A DNA stretch of 64,000 bases. It comes from Purpureocillium takamizusanense (Eukaryota > Ascomycota > Sordariomycetes > Hypocreales > Ophiocordycipitaceae). Position numbers and translations under genes: made by a program. This document shows positions 34,118-48,820 of the stretch, piece after piece (position 1 is the stretch's first letter; every line of letters starts with the position of its first letter). The DNA lies in the NCBI RefSeq assembly GCF_022605165.1, contig NC_063071.1, positions 2,418,001-2,482,000 on the forward strand, written 5' to 3'. Below the pieces are notes generated by a model. That model had not been told where the DNA came from, searched no databases, and worked only from the letters and a program-made list of their open reading frames with translations.

Positions 34118-36123
34118 GTGTTTGTCGGCGCCGGAGTGAGCGGTTTTGCTTGTTCGGGCCGGAACTTCGTGATCCCAATGGCACTCAACGTTCCGGAGGG
34201 TTAAGATTTTTTCTCTGCTACATGGTCAGTCAAGGTCGTGAGATGCCCGGCCGCGCGGCGTCGGGACGACGAAGATGCCTCAAGTACAGATAAGGCGTTT
34301 CTTTGGGTGGGCGCAGATAGACTTCGGCAATGCCCTTGCCAAAGTGGCATGTCACGAATGGCAAACCAAATAGCTCTACTAGGTCTCTCAACGAACAAAG
34401 GGGGAGGTTGCCGCGATGCAAATATTTGGCGTTACTTCGTACATGCAGGCTGACTTGGCCGAAATCTCCTCTCCCCTGCGATGCTCTGGGCGTGCTCTGA
34501 CATGTAGCCTCTTAGGCGCCGTGTAGACCTGGGTCCCTTCTCCGGCCATGTATTGGTGTACGATGCTATAGCGAAAACGTGCACAAACATGCAGCGCCAA
34601 TGGCACTGTTCGCGTGGTAGGCGCGGTTCCGCGGCCTCGGTCGGGCAGGAGGACCTGCCTGACGCGCCAGCTGGGCAAAGGACTACCGAGTACCTGCCTA
34701 AGTCATCAACTCCTACTACGAAGTATAGGTAATTACCTTATCAGTGTCCAGGATGGAGATGGGTGACGCCACGGGAGCGCACGCGCGAACCAGGGCCGCC
34801 CGGGCATCTGGCTCGATGCGGGTACGACGCAGGGCCTCCAGGCGCAGGTGGGCAGAAAGGGGCACGCACTGCGCGAGAGGTGCATGCACGGCCGTTGGTA
34901 GGTTGGTTGTGTGCAAGGTACGAAAGCACCGTGCCCGCCTCTCGCAGTCTTTAGGGGCTGGTATCCAGACCAGCCCGATAGGCGCCACTCTGCTCCAGTA
35001 CGTCGTACAACATGCGGTACTTCCTGGAGGTACTATGGAGCGAGTACCGGCCTAGTCAAGTACTTATCGTACTAAAGTATGGGAGGGTTCCTAAGTGCTG
35101 TGCTAGGCCATCTCGACGTAAATACGGATACATTTCGCAAGGAATCGAGCTTTGCGACCCCGGTAAGGAGTGCTTAAGCGTGCAGGTAGATAGGTATGTA
35201 AACGAAAGGTCGATGGAAGTCTCACAGGTAGTAACTCTTGAACCCTGGCATTGAGCTCTGCCCGAATATCAGGTACTTAATTTTATAAGCGCCGCTTTCA
35301 TTAGAGGTGCCTAGGTATAAAAGGGCACATAGGTATAGTACTAAAGCAAATAAATATTATACTTAGAAATCCTTAGTAGATAACTTAAGATAACTGATAA
35401 TAGGGTTTCGAATGGCCTGATTGTCTATTAGGTAGGTATTCTCGATAATTTTTGTCTAAACTTATTGAGGCGCGTGGGGGCGGTATAGCCGGTACAGTAC
35501 ATCACCTCATGCACTTTGCGAGTACCTGATGGCCGCAGGTACCTCCGACGCGATCCAGGGATGTACTGCGGCCCAGGCGCAAGCGGGACCCACTGAGCAA
35601 GCCCCCAACAGCCAACCTCCCCCTGGGCCTAGGGGCGGCCTAACCCAGAAGACGCGTGCTGGCATCACTGTTCCGAGGTACCCCCAAGCTGCCCGTGTGT
35701 CCAACGTCGGCCAGCCCCTTGCTTGACCAACATCCGTTTTTTTGTCGAAAAGGTCCTTGGTCTTCCTCTGGCTTTCCCCGAGGCCATTCTGTCCATCCTC
35801 AACCAAAGCAGCCGCCAGGTTCCTCAACCCTAGCCTGGCTGTCGACTTGGGCTTCACGACAAACCCCTTCTCTGCGGCTACCATTCGTTCCTGACGCCTG
35901 CCCCCTGGCTGAGTCCGTGTCCGGGCCCCGACACACTCGCCCGACTGCAGCATCCGTTCGAAGACCCAAGACCAGACGACTAGGCGACCCAGCCGCGCTC
36001 GTCGATGCGTTGCTCCCGACCGATCACCATTGTCAATATTACTCCTTCGCCCCTGTCCTCGGACACCCTGCCCGTCGCCCGAGCTCCATCAGCCGCTCGA
36101 GCGCCCCGGGCAGCTTCCCCCTC
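34118..36123. other. Intergenic 2 kb, AT-richer centre, leader of myosin gene
   Basis: No gene is supported. About 34690-35500 is dense in GTACCT-type words, and 35270-35470 is noticeably AT-rich, like a small decayed repeat. The last 400 bp before 36124 are C/T-rich on the plus strand and probably the myosin leader. Confidence 0.45.
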
Positions 36124-39100
36124 ATGGCATCAACCTATGATGTTGGCACAAGAGCGTGGCAGCCGGACGCTGCCGAAGGTTGGGTAGCGTCTGAGCTAAT
36201 CACCAAGAATGTCGACGGGCCCAAAGCGACACTCGTGTTCCAACTCGAAAATGGCCAGGTGTGTTTGTGGTCCAACCTGACAACTTTGCTTGGAGATCTG
36301 ATTGCTGACATGCTTCCTCTCGTGCCATGCGCCGTATAGACCAAGACGATCGAGGTGCCCACCGAGGCTTTACAATCCGGAAACGACCCTTCCTTGCCTC
36401 CCCTGATGAATCCAACGATGCTTGAAGCCAGCGATGACCTGACCAATTTGTCCCATCTCAATGAACCTGCGGGTAAGTTTCCCTAAATGCTTTCTTCCTG
36501 CATATAGAGCCAGCTCGCTCATGTCGATTACAGTTCTGCAAGCCATTCGACTGCGGTATGCGCAGAAGGAAATCTACACCTACAGCGGCATTGTCCTCAT
36601 CGCTACGAACCCATTCGCAAGAGTCGACTCTCTCTACGTTCCCGGCATGGTGCAAGTATATGCTGGAAAGCAGCGTGCCACGCAGGCACCTCACTTGTTT
36701 GCTATTGCTGAGGAGGCATTCATGTACGTGCTCCAAACCCGCGGGCAGGCGGTGCGGCACTTGCGGATTACTGACTTCATTTTACAGTGATATGATACGA
36801 GATGGCAAGAACCAGACCATTGTTGTTTCTGGGGAGTCTGGTGCTGGCAAAACCGTCAGTGCGAAATACATCATGCGGTATTTTGCTACAAGAGAGTCTC
36901 CAGACCAGCCTGGGGCTCGCTCCAAGCGAGGGCCCGAGGCCATGAGCGAAACGGAGGAGCAGATTCTCGCCACAAACCCCATTATGGAGGCGTTCGGCAA
37001 CGCCAAGACCACGCGCAACGACAACTCGTCCCGATTCGGCAAGTATATCGAGATAATGTTTGATGACCAGACCAACATCATTGGTGCCAAGATCCGAACA
37101 TATTTGCTTGAACGGTCACGGCTGGTTTTCCAGCCTCTCAAAGAGCGGAACTACCACATCTTCTACCAACTCGTGGCTGGAGCTTCCGATAGGGATAGGC
37201 AGGAACTGGACATCCATCGGGTCGAGCAGTTCGACTACTTGAACCAAGGCGATTCCCCAACCATTGACGGTGTCGACGATCGGGCTGAGTTTGAGGCCAC
37301 CAAAAAGTCCTTGCAGACCATTGGGGTGTCGGATGCCCAGCAAGCCGACATTTTCAAGCTGCTGGCCGGTCTTCTGCACCTAGGAAACGTTAAAATTACG
37401 GCCTCGCGCAACGACAGTGTTTTGGCCCCTACCGAGCCGTCCTTGGAGCGCGCATGCGACATTCTTGGTGTCAAGGGCGACGAGTTCGCGAAGTGGATCG
37501 TCAAGAAGCAACTCATTACCCGCGGCGACAAGATCACCTCCAACCTGAGCCAGGCGCAAGCCATTGTCGTGCGCGATTCCGTCGCCAAGTTCATTTACTC
37601 AAGCTTGTTCGACTGGCTTGTCGATATCATCAACCAGAGCCTCGCCACGGAGGCGGTTCTCAGTCAGGTCAACTCCTTTATTGGCGTCTTGGATATCTAC
37701 GGCTTCGAGCACTTTGCCAAGAACTCGTTCGAACAGTTCTGCATCAACTACGCCAACGAGAAGCTGCAGCAAGAGTTCAATCAACATGTCTTCAAGCTCG
37801 AGCAAGAGGAATATTTGAAGGAACAGATCGACTGGACCTTCATTGATTTCTCAGACAATCAACCTTGTATCGATCTCATCGAGGGGAAAATGGGGGTTCT
37901 CTCCCTCCTAGATGAAGAGTCCCGACTTCCGATGGGCTCAGATGACCAATTCGTCACTAAGCTATACCAGAACTTTGCCGCAGAAAAGCAGCACAACTTT
38001 TTCAAGAAGCCTCGTTTCGGAAAGTCGGCTTTCACCGTGTGTCACTATGCCATCGACGTTACGTACGAGTCTGAAGGGTTCATCGAGAAAAACCGCGACA
38101 CGGTTCCGGATGAGCACATGGCCGTTCTCAGGGCCACGACAAATCCGTTCCTGAAGGATGTCTTGGACGCTGCCTCTGCTGTGAGGGAAAAGGATGTTGC
38201 TTCCGCGGCCTCAAATGCTGTTAAGCCAGCCGCTGGCAGGAAGATTGGTGTTGCTGTGAACAGGAAGCCGACGCTGGGAGGCATCTTCCGGTCTTCACTG
38301 ATTGAGCTGATGAACACTATCAACAATACCGATGTCCACTACATCCGATGTATCAAGCCCAACGAAGCTAAGGAAGCCTGGCAGTTCGAGGGACCCATGG
38401 TACTGAGCCAGCTGCGCGCTTGTGGCGTTCTCGAGACCGTTCGCATCAGCTGTGCTGGATATCCTACACGTTGGACTTACGAGGAGTTTGCGCTTCGATA
38501 TTACATGCTGGTGCACTCGAGTCAATGGACGTCGGAAATCCGCAACATGGCCAATGCAATCCTGACCAAGGCTCTAGGCACGAGCACGGGCAAAGGCTTG
38601 GACAAGTACCAGCTCGGCTTGACCAAGATCTTTTTCAGGGCAGGCATGCTTGCTTTCCTGGAAAATTTGCGCACCAACCGTCTCAACGAGTGCGCCATTC
38701 TCATTCAGAAGAACCTCCGGGCCAAGTTCTATCGGCGTCGCTACCTGGCAGCCCGTGAGTCGGTCATCAGGACCCAGTCTGCCGCAAGGGCGTACATTGC
38801 GAGGAGACAAGCTCAAGAGTTGCGCACCATCAAGGCTGCCACGGCCATTCAGCGAGTCTGGCGCGGCCAGAAGCAACGCAAGAACTTCTTGCGCATCAAA
38901 AAGGACCTGGTCCTGTTTGAATCTGCCGCCAAGGGTTATCTGCGTAGAAAGCAAATCATGGAAACTCGGGTGGGCAATGCTGCACTTGTCATTCAGCGTG
39001 CGTGGCGGTCTCGGCGGCAGCTGGCCACATGGAGGCAATACCGCAGGAAGGTTGCCTTGGTCCAGAGTCTGTGGCGCGGCAAGAGCGCGCGTCGCGAGTA

Positions 39101-41147
39101 CAAGACTATGCGCGAGGAAGCCCGTGATCTGAAGCAGATCTCGTATAAGCTGGAGAACAAGGTGGTTGAGCTCACCCAATCATTGGGCTCGATGAAGGAG
39201 AAGAACAAGAACTTGGCGTCGCAAGTGGAGAGTTACGAGAGCCAGATCAAGTCTTGGAAATCCCGCCACAACGCTCTCGAGGCTCGTACGAAGGAGCTCC
39301 AGACTGAGGCCAACCAGGCAGGTATCGCCGTTGCTAAGCTGCAGGCTATGGAGGACGAAATGAAGAAGCTGCAACAAGCATTCGACGAGTCGACAGCCAA
39401 CATCAAGCGGATGCAAGAGGAGGAGAGGGAGTTGCGGGAGTCCCTCCGCCTGAGCAACACCGAGCTGGAGACGGCCAAGCAGACGAGCACCGAGCGAGAA
39501 AGGGACAATATGAGCCTGCGACAAGAGCTCGAGTCGCTCCGAGACGCACTCGACGTGGCCAAGAGAAGCGCTCCTGTTAATGGAGAGCTCACCAACGGCG
39601 CCGCGGCTCCTTCGGTTGCCAGTGGACTTATCAACTTGGTCTCCTCCAAAAAGCCCAAGAGGAGGAGTGCCGGTGCCGAGCCGCGAGACATGGACCGCTT
39701 CAGCGGCGCGTATAACCCTCGCCCGGTCTCCATGGCGGTCACGAACACGGCGCATCGCCAGAATCTTTCGGGCACGACGTACATCCCCGGCGTGGACAAC
39801 ATTGAGATGGAGCTCGAGACGTTGTTGGCCGACGAGGATGGGCTCAATGAGGAGGTCACCATGGGTCTGATTCGGAACCTCAAGATCCCGTCACCGAATA
39901 CGACTCCGCCGCCCTCGGACAAGGAGGTTCTGTTCCCATCGTACCTGATCAACCTTGTCACATCGGAGATGTGGAACAACGGCTTCGTCAAGGAGTCTGA
40001 GCGCTTCTTGGCGAACGTGATGCAGTCTATTCAGCAGGAGGTCATGCAGCATGACGGCGACGAGGCCATCAACCCTGGAGCGTTCTGGCTGTCCAACGTC
40101 CACGAAATGCTGTCATTCGTCTTCCTAGCCGAGGACTGGTATGAGACCCAAAAGACTGACAATTACGAGTATGATCGCCTACTCGAGATCGTCAAGCACG
40201 ATCTCGAGAGCCTCGAGTTCAACATTTATCACACATGGATGAAGGTGCTCAAGAAGAAGCTGCAGAAGATGATTATACCGGCAATCATTGAATCGCAGTC
40301 GCTTCCTGGCTTCATCACAAACGAGAGCAACCGATTCCTGGGCAAGCTCCTTCAGTCCAACTCGACGCCCGCTTACAGCATGGACAATTTGCTTAGCCTC
40401 CTGAATAGCGTGTTCCGTGCCATGAAAGCCTTCTACCTGGAGGACTCCATTATCATGCAGACTGTCACGGAGCTGTTGCGCCTTGTTGGCGTCACGGCTT
40501 TCAATGACTTGCTGATGCGTCGCAATTTCTTGTCCTGGAAGCGTGGTCTGCAAATCAACTACAACATCACCCGCATCGAGGAGTGGTGTAAGAGCCACGA
40601 CATGCCCGAGGGCACGTTACAGCTGGAACATCTGATGCAGGCAACTAAGCTGCTGCAGCTCAAGAAGGCGACGCTCAACGACATTGAGATTATCCAAGAC
40701 ATCTGCTGGATGCTCTCGCCGAATCAGATACAGAAGCTGCTAAACCAGTACCTGGTGGCGGACTACGAGCAGCCGATTAACGGGGAGATTATGAAGGCCG
40801 TCGCGTCGCGGGTGACGGAAAAGAGTGACGTCTTGCTGCTCCAAGCTGTGGACATGGACGACAGCGGCCCTTACGAGATTGCTGAGCCCCGCTCGATCAC
40901 AGCGCTCGAAACATACACCCCATCTTGTGAGTCAATCCCTGGGTTATGGGGAATTGACGATAAGACCTCAGCTAATGGACACGCAGGGCTGCAAACACCA
41001 CGTCTCAAACGATTGGCGGAGATAGTATCTGCACAAGCCATTGCGCAGCAGGAGAAACTCGAGTACGCAGATGGCGACGGCTTTGACGGACAGGATACGT
41101 TGGCTGAGGTGGACGAAGCCGCCGAGGAGGCTGATGAGGCTAGGTAA
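36124..41147 (+). CDS. Class V myosin heavy chain (MyoE/Myo2 type)
   Basis: Five exons (36124-36258, 36340-36472, 36534-36723, 36788-40926, 40987-41147) give 1585 residues. The protein moves vesicles and organelles along actin towards hyphal tips. The order is typical: N-terminal SH3-like segment (RAWQPDAAEGWVASEL); motor with P-loop GESGAGKT (168-175), switch I NSSRFGKY and actin-binding end YHIRCIKPNE-like (VHYIRCIKPNE); about six IQ motifs (784-930); coiled coil (about 930-1090); and cargo-binding DIL domain in the last 330 residues. A junction rebuilds EEAFIDMIRDGKNQT. Introns are 81, 61, 64 and 60 nt. The last intron has no in-frame stop and a GCTAAT branch-like word, so retention would add 20 residues near the C-terminus. 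Length matches fungal class V myosins. Confidence 0.97.
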
Positions 41148-42114
41148 CGAGGAGGAGTCAAAACGCCGTCTAGGGCTCTCGATACGGTTTGCCCGATAAT
41201 AATGTCAACGCGACATGTACGCATGGGATATAAGCTACATTTACTGGGGCTTTAGCGGCTCGGGTGTCCGGTTTTCTGTTCCCATGCAAGCGTTTTATAG
41301 CGCGTGGGGGTCGAGGACGGGTGGCTGCGTTCGCGATTCTCACATCCTTCGGGCTCTCTTGCTCCCCCGGTCCCTTCCTCCCTGTATCTTTAGTTCTCTC
41401 TCTTCTCTCTCTTCTCTCGACGAAAGTGCGTGTACCGTGGCTATCATACACGTGCTGCACGTACTACGCGAGAATCGCCACCATGAAGAGGCCATGGGCG
41501 GAGTGGATAGAAGCAGATCATATGTTGGGGAACAACGGCGCTGCAGCCGACGCTGCTCGTCATGTCATGTACGGATATGTGTACTGCGCAAAAGTGGAGG
41601 AATCTTGTTTGCTGCTGTCTTCGTCTTACTGCCTCCTCTGTCCTGCTATATTCAGGGGTGATGACGGGCATTTGTTTATATAGATAACGTATACAAGACC
41701 GCGGTGTTTTCTTGAAGACAAAGATTGATTGACAACTGGGGTGAACTGTGGTGGCGCTGGTGGTTACTTGGCACAGGGGCAGCTTATTTATTAGCTGACT
41801 TCACTGTCGCCGCTCACCCGCTAGATGCATATGGCCAAACTTACCTAGTCGTCGCCCCACAATCTCTGTGCCTCTCTCTGTCAGTGCGGGCTGGACTTTT
41901 TCAGGTGAATTATTATGCTGTTCATACTTTTCCGTTTACACTCACTCAGAGCGTCGCCGTTACCTCTTTTCAACTCTGATTAGCTTCCTCTTGCGTCTGA
42001 GGCCGGGGAAGCGCTCAATTTCCGTCAAAGCACTTGATCCTCACACGCAAACTTTGCAGGCGCTTATTGCCGCCCTCGAGTGTCGAGAAACAACGGTGGA
42101 CGAAACCTGCAGCG
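41148..42114. other. Intergenic between myosin and FAP7
   Basis: No gene is supported. The overlapping 139- and 148-codon frames at 41215-41683 lie in different phases, lack domain character and cross a CT-repeat (TCTCTCTTCTCTC) near 41398-41416. The region holds the myosin 3' UTR and the FAP7 promoter. Confidence 0.5.
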
Positions 42115-42802
42115 ATGAGGCAGGCGCCCAACATTGTTGTCACGGGCACGCCAGGCGTGGGGAAGACTACACATTGCGAAAGTCTCGCCGAAAAGACAGG
42201 TCTGCGACACATATCGGTCAACCAGGTGGTCAAGGATAAGCAGTGCCATGAAGGCTGGAGTGACGAGTATCAGAGTTGGATCGTCGACGAAGACAAGGTT
42301 TGTGCGCTGTCCGCGGGGTCTCCCTCGAAAAGATGATGGCACCAATGGACTGACGCCCGCCATGAAGCTGCTCGATGCCATAGAAGACGATGTCGCGGCG
42401 GGAGGCTGCATCATCGATTGGCACGCCTGCGATCTGTTCCCCCGTAGCTGGATTGACCTTGTTGTCGTGCTACGGGTTGATTCGGCGACCCTCTACGATA
42501 GGCTCAAGGCAAGGTACGTAGCCCAGCCCCAGGAGCCTTTGCACTTTGCTGGAGGGAGTCCTGGCCCCCGGCCACGCCATGCGCAGCTTCTGATATGAAA
42601 GGGTAGAAACTACGCCGAGGCCAAGCTCCAGGAGAATCTCGACTCGGAGATCATGGAGGTACTTCTGCAGGAAGCGAGAGAAGCTTATGACGCGGAGGTG
42701 GTTATTGAGCTGACGAGCAATACCTCTGACGAGATGGAGAGCAATTTGGACCGTATCGAGGCTTGGGTGAAACAATGGAAGATAGACAACGAGCAACGAT
42801 GA
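42115..42802 (+). CDS. fap7: Adenylate kinase isoenzyme 6 homolog FAP7
   Basis: Three exons (42115-42297, 42368-42513, 42607-42802) give 174 residues. FAP7/AK6 is a small nuclear NTPase with adenylate kinase activity that acts in the final cleavage of 20S pre-rRNA during 40S maturation. The P-loop GTPGVGKTT starts at residue 11. The NMP-binding part and the signature DWHACDLFPRSWIDLVVVLR fit the family. The third exon starts RNYAEAKLQENLDSEIM, also typical. Introns are 70 and 93 nt, with GTTTGT and GTACGT donors and a GACTGAC branch site in the first. It is read in the same direction as the HAM1 gene, 477 bp away. Confidence 0.95.
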
Positions 42803-43279
42803 CGATGTGGTGTTGATTTACGACTCACAAGCCAGCCACTGCGCCGTTGATGTCCTCACAAACGATTCGCCCAACACCACCTTCTCATAGCCACCCAGCC
42901 AAATCCTTTTCCGTAGTAACATGAGAGGTAGCATTGCTGGCGGAGCGACGGTCTCCCCACAGTGCCCGCCTGGGCGACGTATAACTAGTTATGCGCTTAT
43001 CGGGGCAGCGACCTAGTAGCTTGCATTAGCAGTGTGGCACGTCGACTCACTCCCTGGCCTGTGCCTAATAAGAACCTTGAAGTGACTTGCAGAGTATGTG
43101 AGGTAGAAACGTCTTGCCTCAGGAAGTCGCAGAGAGCGCCCGCACGCACACGGCCACCGAAGAAGCCTGGCAACACAGCTGCACCCCGGCTCGGTAGTGC
43201 AAGCTCGTATCTTGTACACTGAGCTGTGTGCAAGGGCTCACGGCCACCACTGCTGCGGAAAAGGAACACGGCAATCATC
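42803..43279. other. Intergenic between FAP7 and HAM1
   Basis: No gene is seen. The stretch holds the FAP7 3' UTR and the HAM1 promoter. Confidence 0.5.
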
Positions 43280-44214
43280 ATGACGACCCGTGTCAACTTC
43301 GTCACGGGCAATGCCAACAAGCTCAGAGAGGTCAAGGCGATCCTGGAGCCGGTCATTCAGGTCCACAGCAGCCCACTCGACCTCGAAGAAATTCAAGGCT
43401 CTATCGAGGAGGTGACCGAGTCTAAATGTCGGAGGGCGGCTGAAGCCGTATGTTTCCATCCCAGTCTCCCATCTTCCCTGCGTGTGCGCGACTCATAGGC
43501 GACTTCTGTGTCTTACAACGACGCATGCAACTAACATTCGCCTTACCTGCAGGTAAGCGGTCCCGTGCTAGTTGAAGACACTGCGCTGTGCTTTACGGCT
43601 CTGGGCGGGTTGCCTGGTCCTTACATGTTGGTCTATCAAGTCATCCATGGCTGCTGGTCATTCGTCTCACATTCCACAGTAAATGGTTTCTATCGGAAAC
43701 TGGCCACCAAGGGCTGAACAACCTGCTCGCAGCCTATCCAGATAAGTCGGCAGAGGCCGTCTGCACGTTTGGCTATTCCGCTGGCCCCGGACACAAGCCT
43801 GTCCTTTTCCAAGGGCGCTGCCCGGTAGGTGCAGCCTGAACGACATTAGTCGATTCCAGCCCAGCTGACAGACTCGATACAAAGGGTAAAATCGTACCCC
43901 CCCGAGGGCCACCTCATTTTGGTAAGCTAGCGAATCCTTCTTGCCGAGGAGATATGCGCAAGAGTCGGTACTAAATTCCGCCTCTCCCAGGGTGGGATCC
44001 CGTCTTCGAGTACGAGGGCCAAACGTAAGTACAAAATAGTCCCCGTGGTCGGCCTCCGCTTGCATCGGTGTATGACTCGGCAGTGCTTTTCTAACGCAGC
44101 TGGGCACACAGGTTTGCCGAGATGGACGGTGCACAGAAAAACGCCGTATCGCATCGAGGCCGTGCCCTGAAGAAGATGCAGGAATGGTTCGAGAAGCACT
44201 CCGATGGCAGGTAA
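43280..44214 (+). CDS. ham1: Inosine triphosphate pyrophosphatase HAM1
   Basis: Six exons (43280-43447, 43553-43626, 43680-43824, 43885-43921, 43991-44024, 44112-44214) give 186 residues. The enzyme hydrolyses ITP, XTP and their deoxy forms to monophosphates, keeping damaged purines out of DNA and RNA. Signatures are present: [10 protein letters not shown] near the N-terminus, [23 protein letters not shown] rebuilt across an intron, GKIVPPRGP, and [10 protein letters not shown] split across another. The family motif [10 protein letters not shown] is near the end. Introns are 105, 53, 60, 69 and 87 nt. The second has a weak GTTGGT donor, but the join restores the conserved PYIKW. It converges on the C78 peptidase gene, with 58 bp between stop codons. 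Confidence 0.95.
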
Positions 44215-44272
44215 ATCACAATGTCTCCGATGCCGACGTCCGTGTCTTGGAGCTGAGGCTGCTCCATCGACG

Positions 44273-45618
44273 TCAGTAAAGCACAGAAAGACGGAAAGTG
44301 AAGACAGCGTCGGGAAAGCGGTTGCAGGCGCACCAGAGAATCTCAAACTCCTTCTGCTTGATCAAATATTTTGCCCCTCGTCGGTAGGGCTCCGCAAGAT
44401 CCCCCGCTCCAGCCATATCTTTGCAAACACGCCGGCCGACGTGTCTCTTCAAAACGGCCGAGTCCCGGCAGGATGGGTCGAACACGAGAAGGTTAAGCCG
44501 GCCGTCTTTTCGTTCCTCAATGCCGACGACGGTGAGAGAATGGCCTGGCGGTTGAGGGAAGAAGTTAGAATGTCGTCAGGGCGGTACCACTATCTACCGT
44601 GTGAATAGCCAGCTCACCTTGATGCTGTAGATACACTGGCGGAAGGCTGGTGGTTTGAACCTTCTTCGACTCATCATTCCCGCCACATCCCGCTTTAAAG
44701 TAATGGTCTATGGCCTGCAGCAATTTGCTTGCTGCGGCCCCATCTTCTGAGTCTCGGAAGGACTGCACGGGCGAGCTGTGCATCTGTGGTGAGTGATGAG
44801 CGCAGAGGTGCGCCTGTGTGGAAGACTCACGGGATCTGAAGGCTGTTGAAGAGGGCTTGCGCCTGGGCATTGCTTAGCTTGATCCCAACCAGCATCCATC
44901 AAATGGACATACCTCTGACGTGCCAATGAATTTTCGCGTCCCTTTGATGCCGCCCGTTTCAATGCGCCCCTGGGGGTTGTGACCCATGTCCCACGCGGCC
45001 TCGATGAGGTCTTGTATGTCAAAGACGGACGGGACTCGGTTGCCAAAGACCTCGGCACCGAAGGCCTTTGCGCCAATAATGTAGGATATAAGCATCTGAA
45101 TGTTTCGATAGCCACAGAACCCGCCTGTTACCCGCTCAGTTTTAGCGCTGCCGACCGTCGTTGTCCCAGTGCTGGCCTCTGGACGAACCTTCACGTCGTA
45201 GTTTTGAGATGTGCTGTACGCAAGGATGGCACAGGTAGGCACGAACGGTTCCTGATGAATGCTCCAAAAGCTGCGCCAGTACTGGGATCATGTCTACATA
45301 GACGTATACTTAGTTCCGCGCGGAAGAGGTCGAGCTTCGCTGACTGACCGTGAGCAGAAACGTAGCCATTCTTCACCAAGGCCTTGGCGAGCCACTGTGG
45401 CATCTCTTTCTCGTGGGCGAACTTTCCCAGGTGCGCGACCTGGCATGGCCTATGTCAGAGACCATCGTGTTGGGGAGAAATGAGAATGGCTGGTAAACGG
45501 ACACCCAGCTGGCTGCCTTGTTGAGCCTCGTGCCGCCCAGAGACCTGTGAGCAACCTTGCTCATCGGAGGCGCAGTTGGACTTCTTGCTTCGGTGCCGGG
45601 GTCGCGTGGACGCCGCAT
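44273..45618 (-). CDS. C78-family cysteine peptidase, ZUP1/Mug105-like (5' end uncertain)
   Basis: Seven exons are supported: complement(44273-44544, 44618-44775, 44831-44862, 44913-45124, 45189-45293, 45349-45439, 45505-45618). With the ATG at 45618 this gives 327 residues. Family C78 includes UFM1 proteases and the K63-ubiquitin deubiquitinase ZUP1. The joined protein reads LGKFAHEKEMPQWLAKALVKNG, then IPVLAQLLEHSS, AYLCHPCVQHISKLRREG and GGFCGYRNIQML. Candidate catalytic residues on this numbering are Cys107 (FCGYRN), His239 (GHSLTVVG) and Asp260 (LLVFDP). The conserved IETGGIKGTRKFIGTSE segment lies between. Introns are 50-73 nt. ZUP1 relatives carry zinc fingers upstream. The in-frame sequence stops shortly before 45618, so further 5' exons (possibly up to about 45900) may exist but I could not fix them. 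Confidence 0.82.
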
Positions 45619-46394
45619 TCCCCTGCCGCGACTGATGTCCGGTGGGGCGAAGAAACCGCGCCAAGGTTTGAAGCACGGTCCGTCTCGTTGAATTTCTCTT
45701 TCTCAACTCCTCTGAAGAGGTAGCAGGCCTCATATTGGCCGCCGCCACAGTCTGGCAAGGCCGGCGACGAGGTGGAGTCGGCCCACGAAGATGAGGCTGT
45801 GGTTCTTCCATGCCGCATTGGCCGTCATATATCATTGGCAAAATCAGCTACTTCGGTCATGGCTTGGAAGAGCGGGAGTCGGCCGCCGGTGCTGCGAACG
45901 GCCCTGGTCGCGGACCTCATTGAAGACAAGATGTGTGCCTGGCCAGGCCTGATGGTGGGCACGTGGCTTATGTTAGTTGACAACTTGAAGTGCTGTCTGT
46001 CGGCCCGGCTCAGTGACCTTAGTGGACCGCCCGGACAAGTACCTCGGGCGCAGCAATGCAGCACTGATTGACAAGAGAACCCACAGGCAGCTATGGCAAC
46101 CCATGCAGCTGCCTGTTCACTGATTAGTACCAAGTACTTCGTACAAGCCTGCTAATTGGGTAGTGGGCACGGGGAGCAATAAGTGGGTTGACCACTGGGC
46201 CACGGAGTTCAGTTCGAAAGGCGTGGAAATGTCTAACTTACTCGCCCGCCGAGCACGTAAAAGGCCTAATCGGGTAAATTATAGCTGACAAACACTTTAT
46301 ATCCCCGCGGGCCATCATCTTCCCTCCATGTTACTTCCACGTTCCCCCCTGCCCTACGCATCATGGCATCGGCAAGTTGCCTACAACCCGAGCT
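45619..46394. other. Region between the C78 peptidase and SerRS genes
   Basis: It should contain the peptidase promoter, possibly its first exon or exons, and the SerRS 3' UTR. Two overlapping minus-strand frames (45455-45841 and 45561-45818) could contribute to the peptidase N-terminus. Neither joins the next exon with a convincing splice pair. Confidence 0.4.
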
Positions 46395-48137
<1,743 letters not shown>

Positions 48138-48820
48138 TGTGACGGGGAGCGGTTCGTTTGGCGTCAGCGTGGCGACCTCGATCCTAGACACCAGCGGGAC
48201 TCAGTAAAGAGACAAGCGAGGAGATACCCGGAGCCACAAAGGCGGGAGGCGTGGTTGCATATTTACCTTATCACAATTCGGGGATGTAGCGGACCAGTGC
48301 AGGTTGAGTCACAAGGCTGGCCGCTGCCGGAGAAGGGAAAGGTCGTGGTGGTGCAACGCAAGGTGCCTGATTTTGTTCATGGTGGGGGCGGGGTATGACC
48401 ACCACTGCACCAGCCGGCCAAGCATGGTCCAAAAACCATGGCGGGGCTGCCGCCAGGAGGTGGGGAAGGGGAATCATTCAACCCATTCGCAAGCCGCCTG
48501 GGTAGGAAGAGGCTCTGAGTATCGTCATCGTGGTTGTATTTCACGTCCATAAGACTTTACTTGTTTGTACACTTGTTGATCCTTCTTGACGTGCCTCGTG
48601 GTCTGGCTCCTCTGCCCAGCGTTCGTCTTTCTAACCCAACTGACCAGCCAAGTCTACACAGTCCCGTCCGGTACAATTACACAGGTGAAATGACTAGCTC
48701 TTCCGTCCAAAATTCCCTGCATGTTCTTCAAACGTCGCCCGGCTGGAAACGGCCTGTGGCTGCCCGCAGCCTTACCCTCGGTCATTGTGGCCCTCCCACC
48801 GCGCCCTTTCGCTGCCCGCC
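48138..48820. other. Intergenic between SerRS start and Rheb stop
   Basis: Both neighbours are on the minus strand. This stretch is the SerRS promoter and the Rheb 3' UTR. No gene is seen. Confidence 0.5.

Noticed and set aside
38574..39991. Long minus-strand frames (up to 252 codons) inside the myosin gene
   Set aside because: They are antisense shadows of the coiled-coil and IQ coding region, without domains of their own.
41215..41683. 139-148-codon overlapping frames after the myosin gene
   Set aside because: Two phases are open over the same low-complexity CT-rich DNA. No motif, start context or family likeness.
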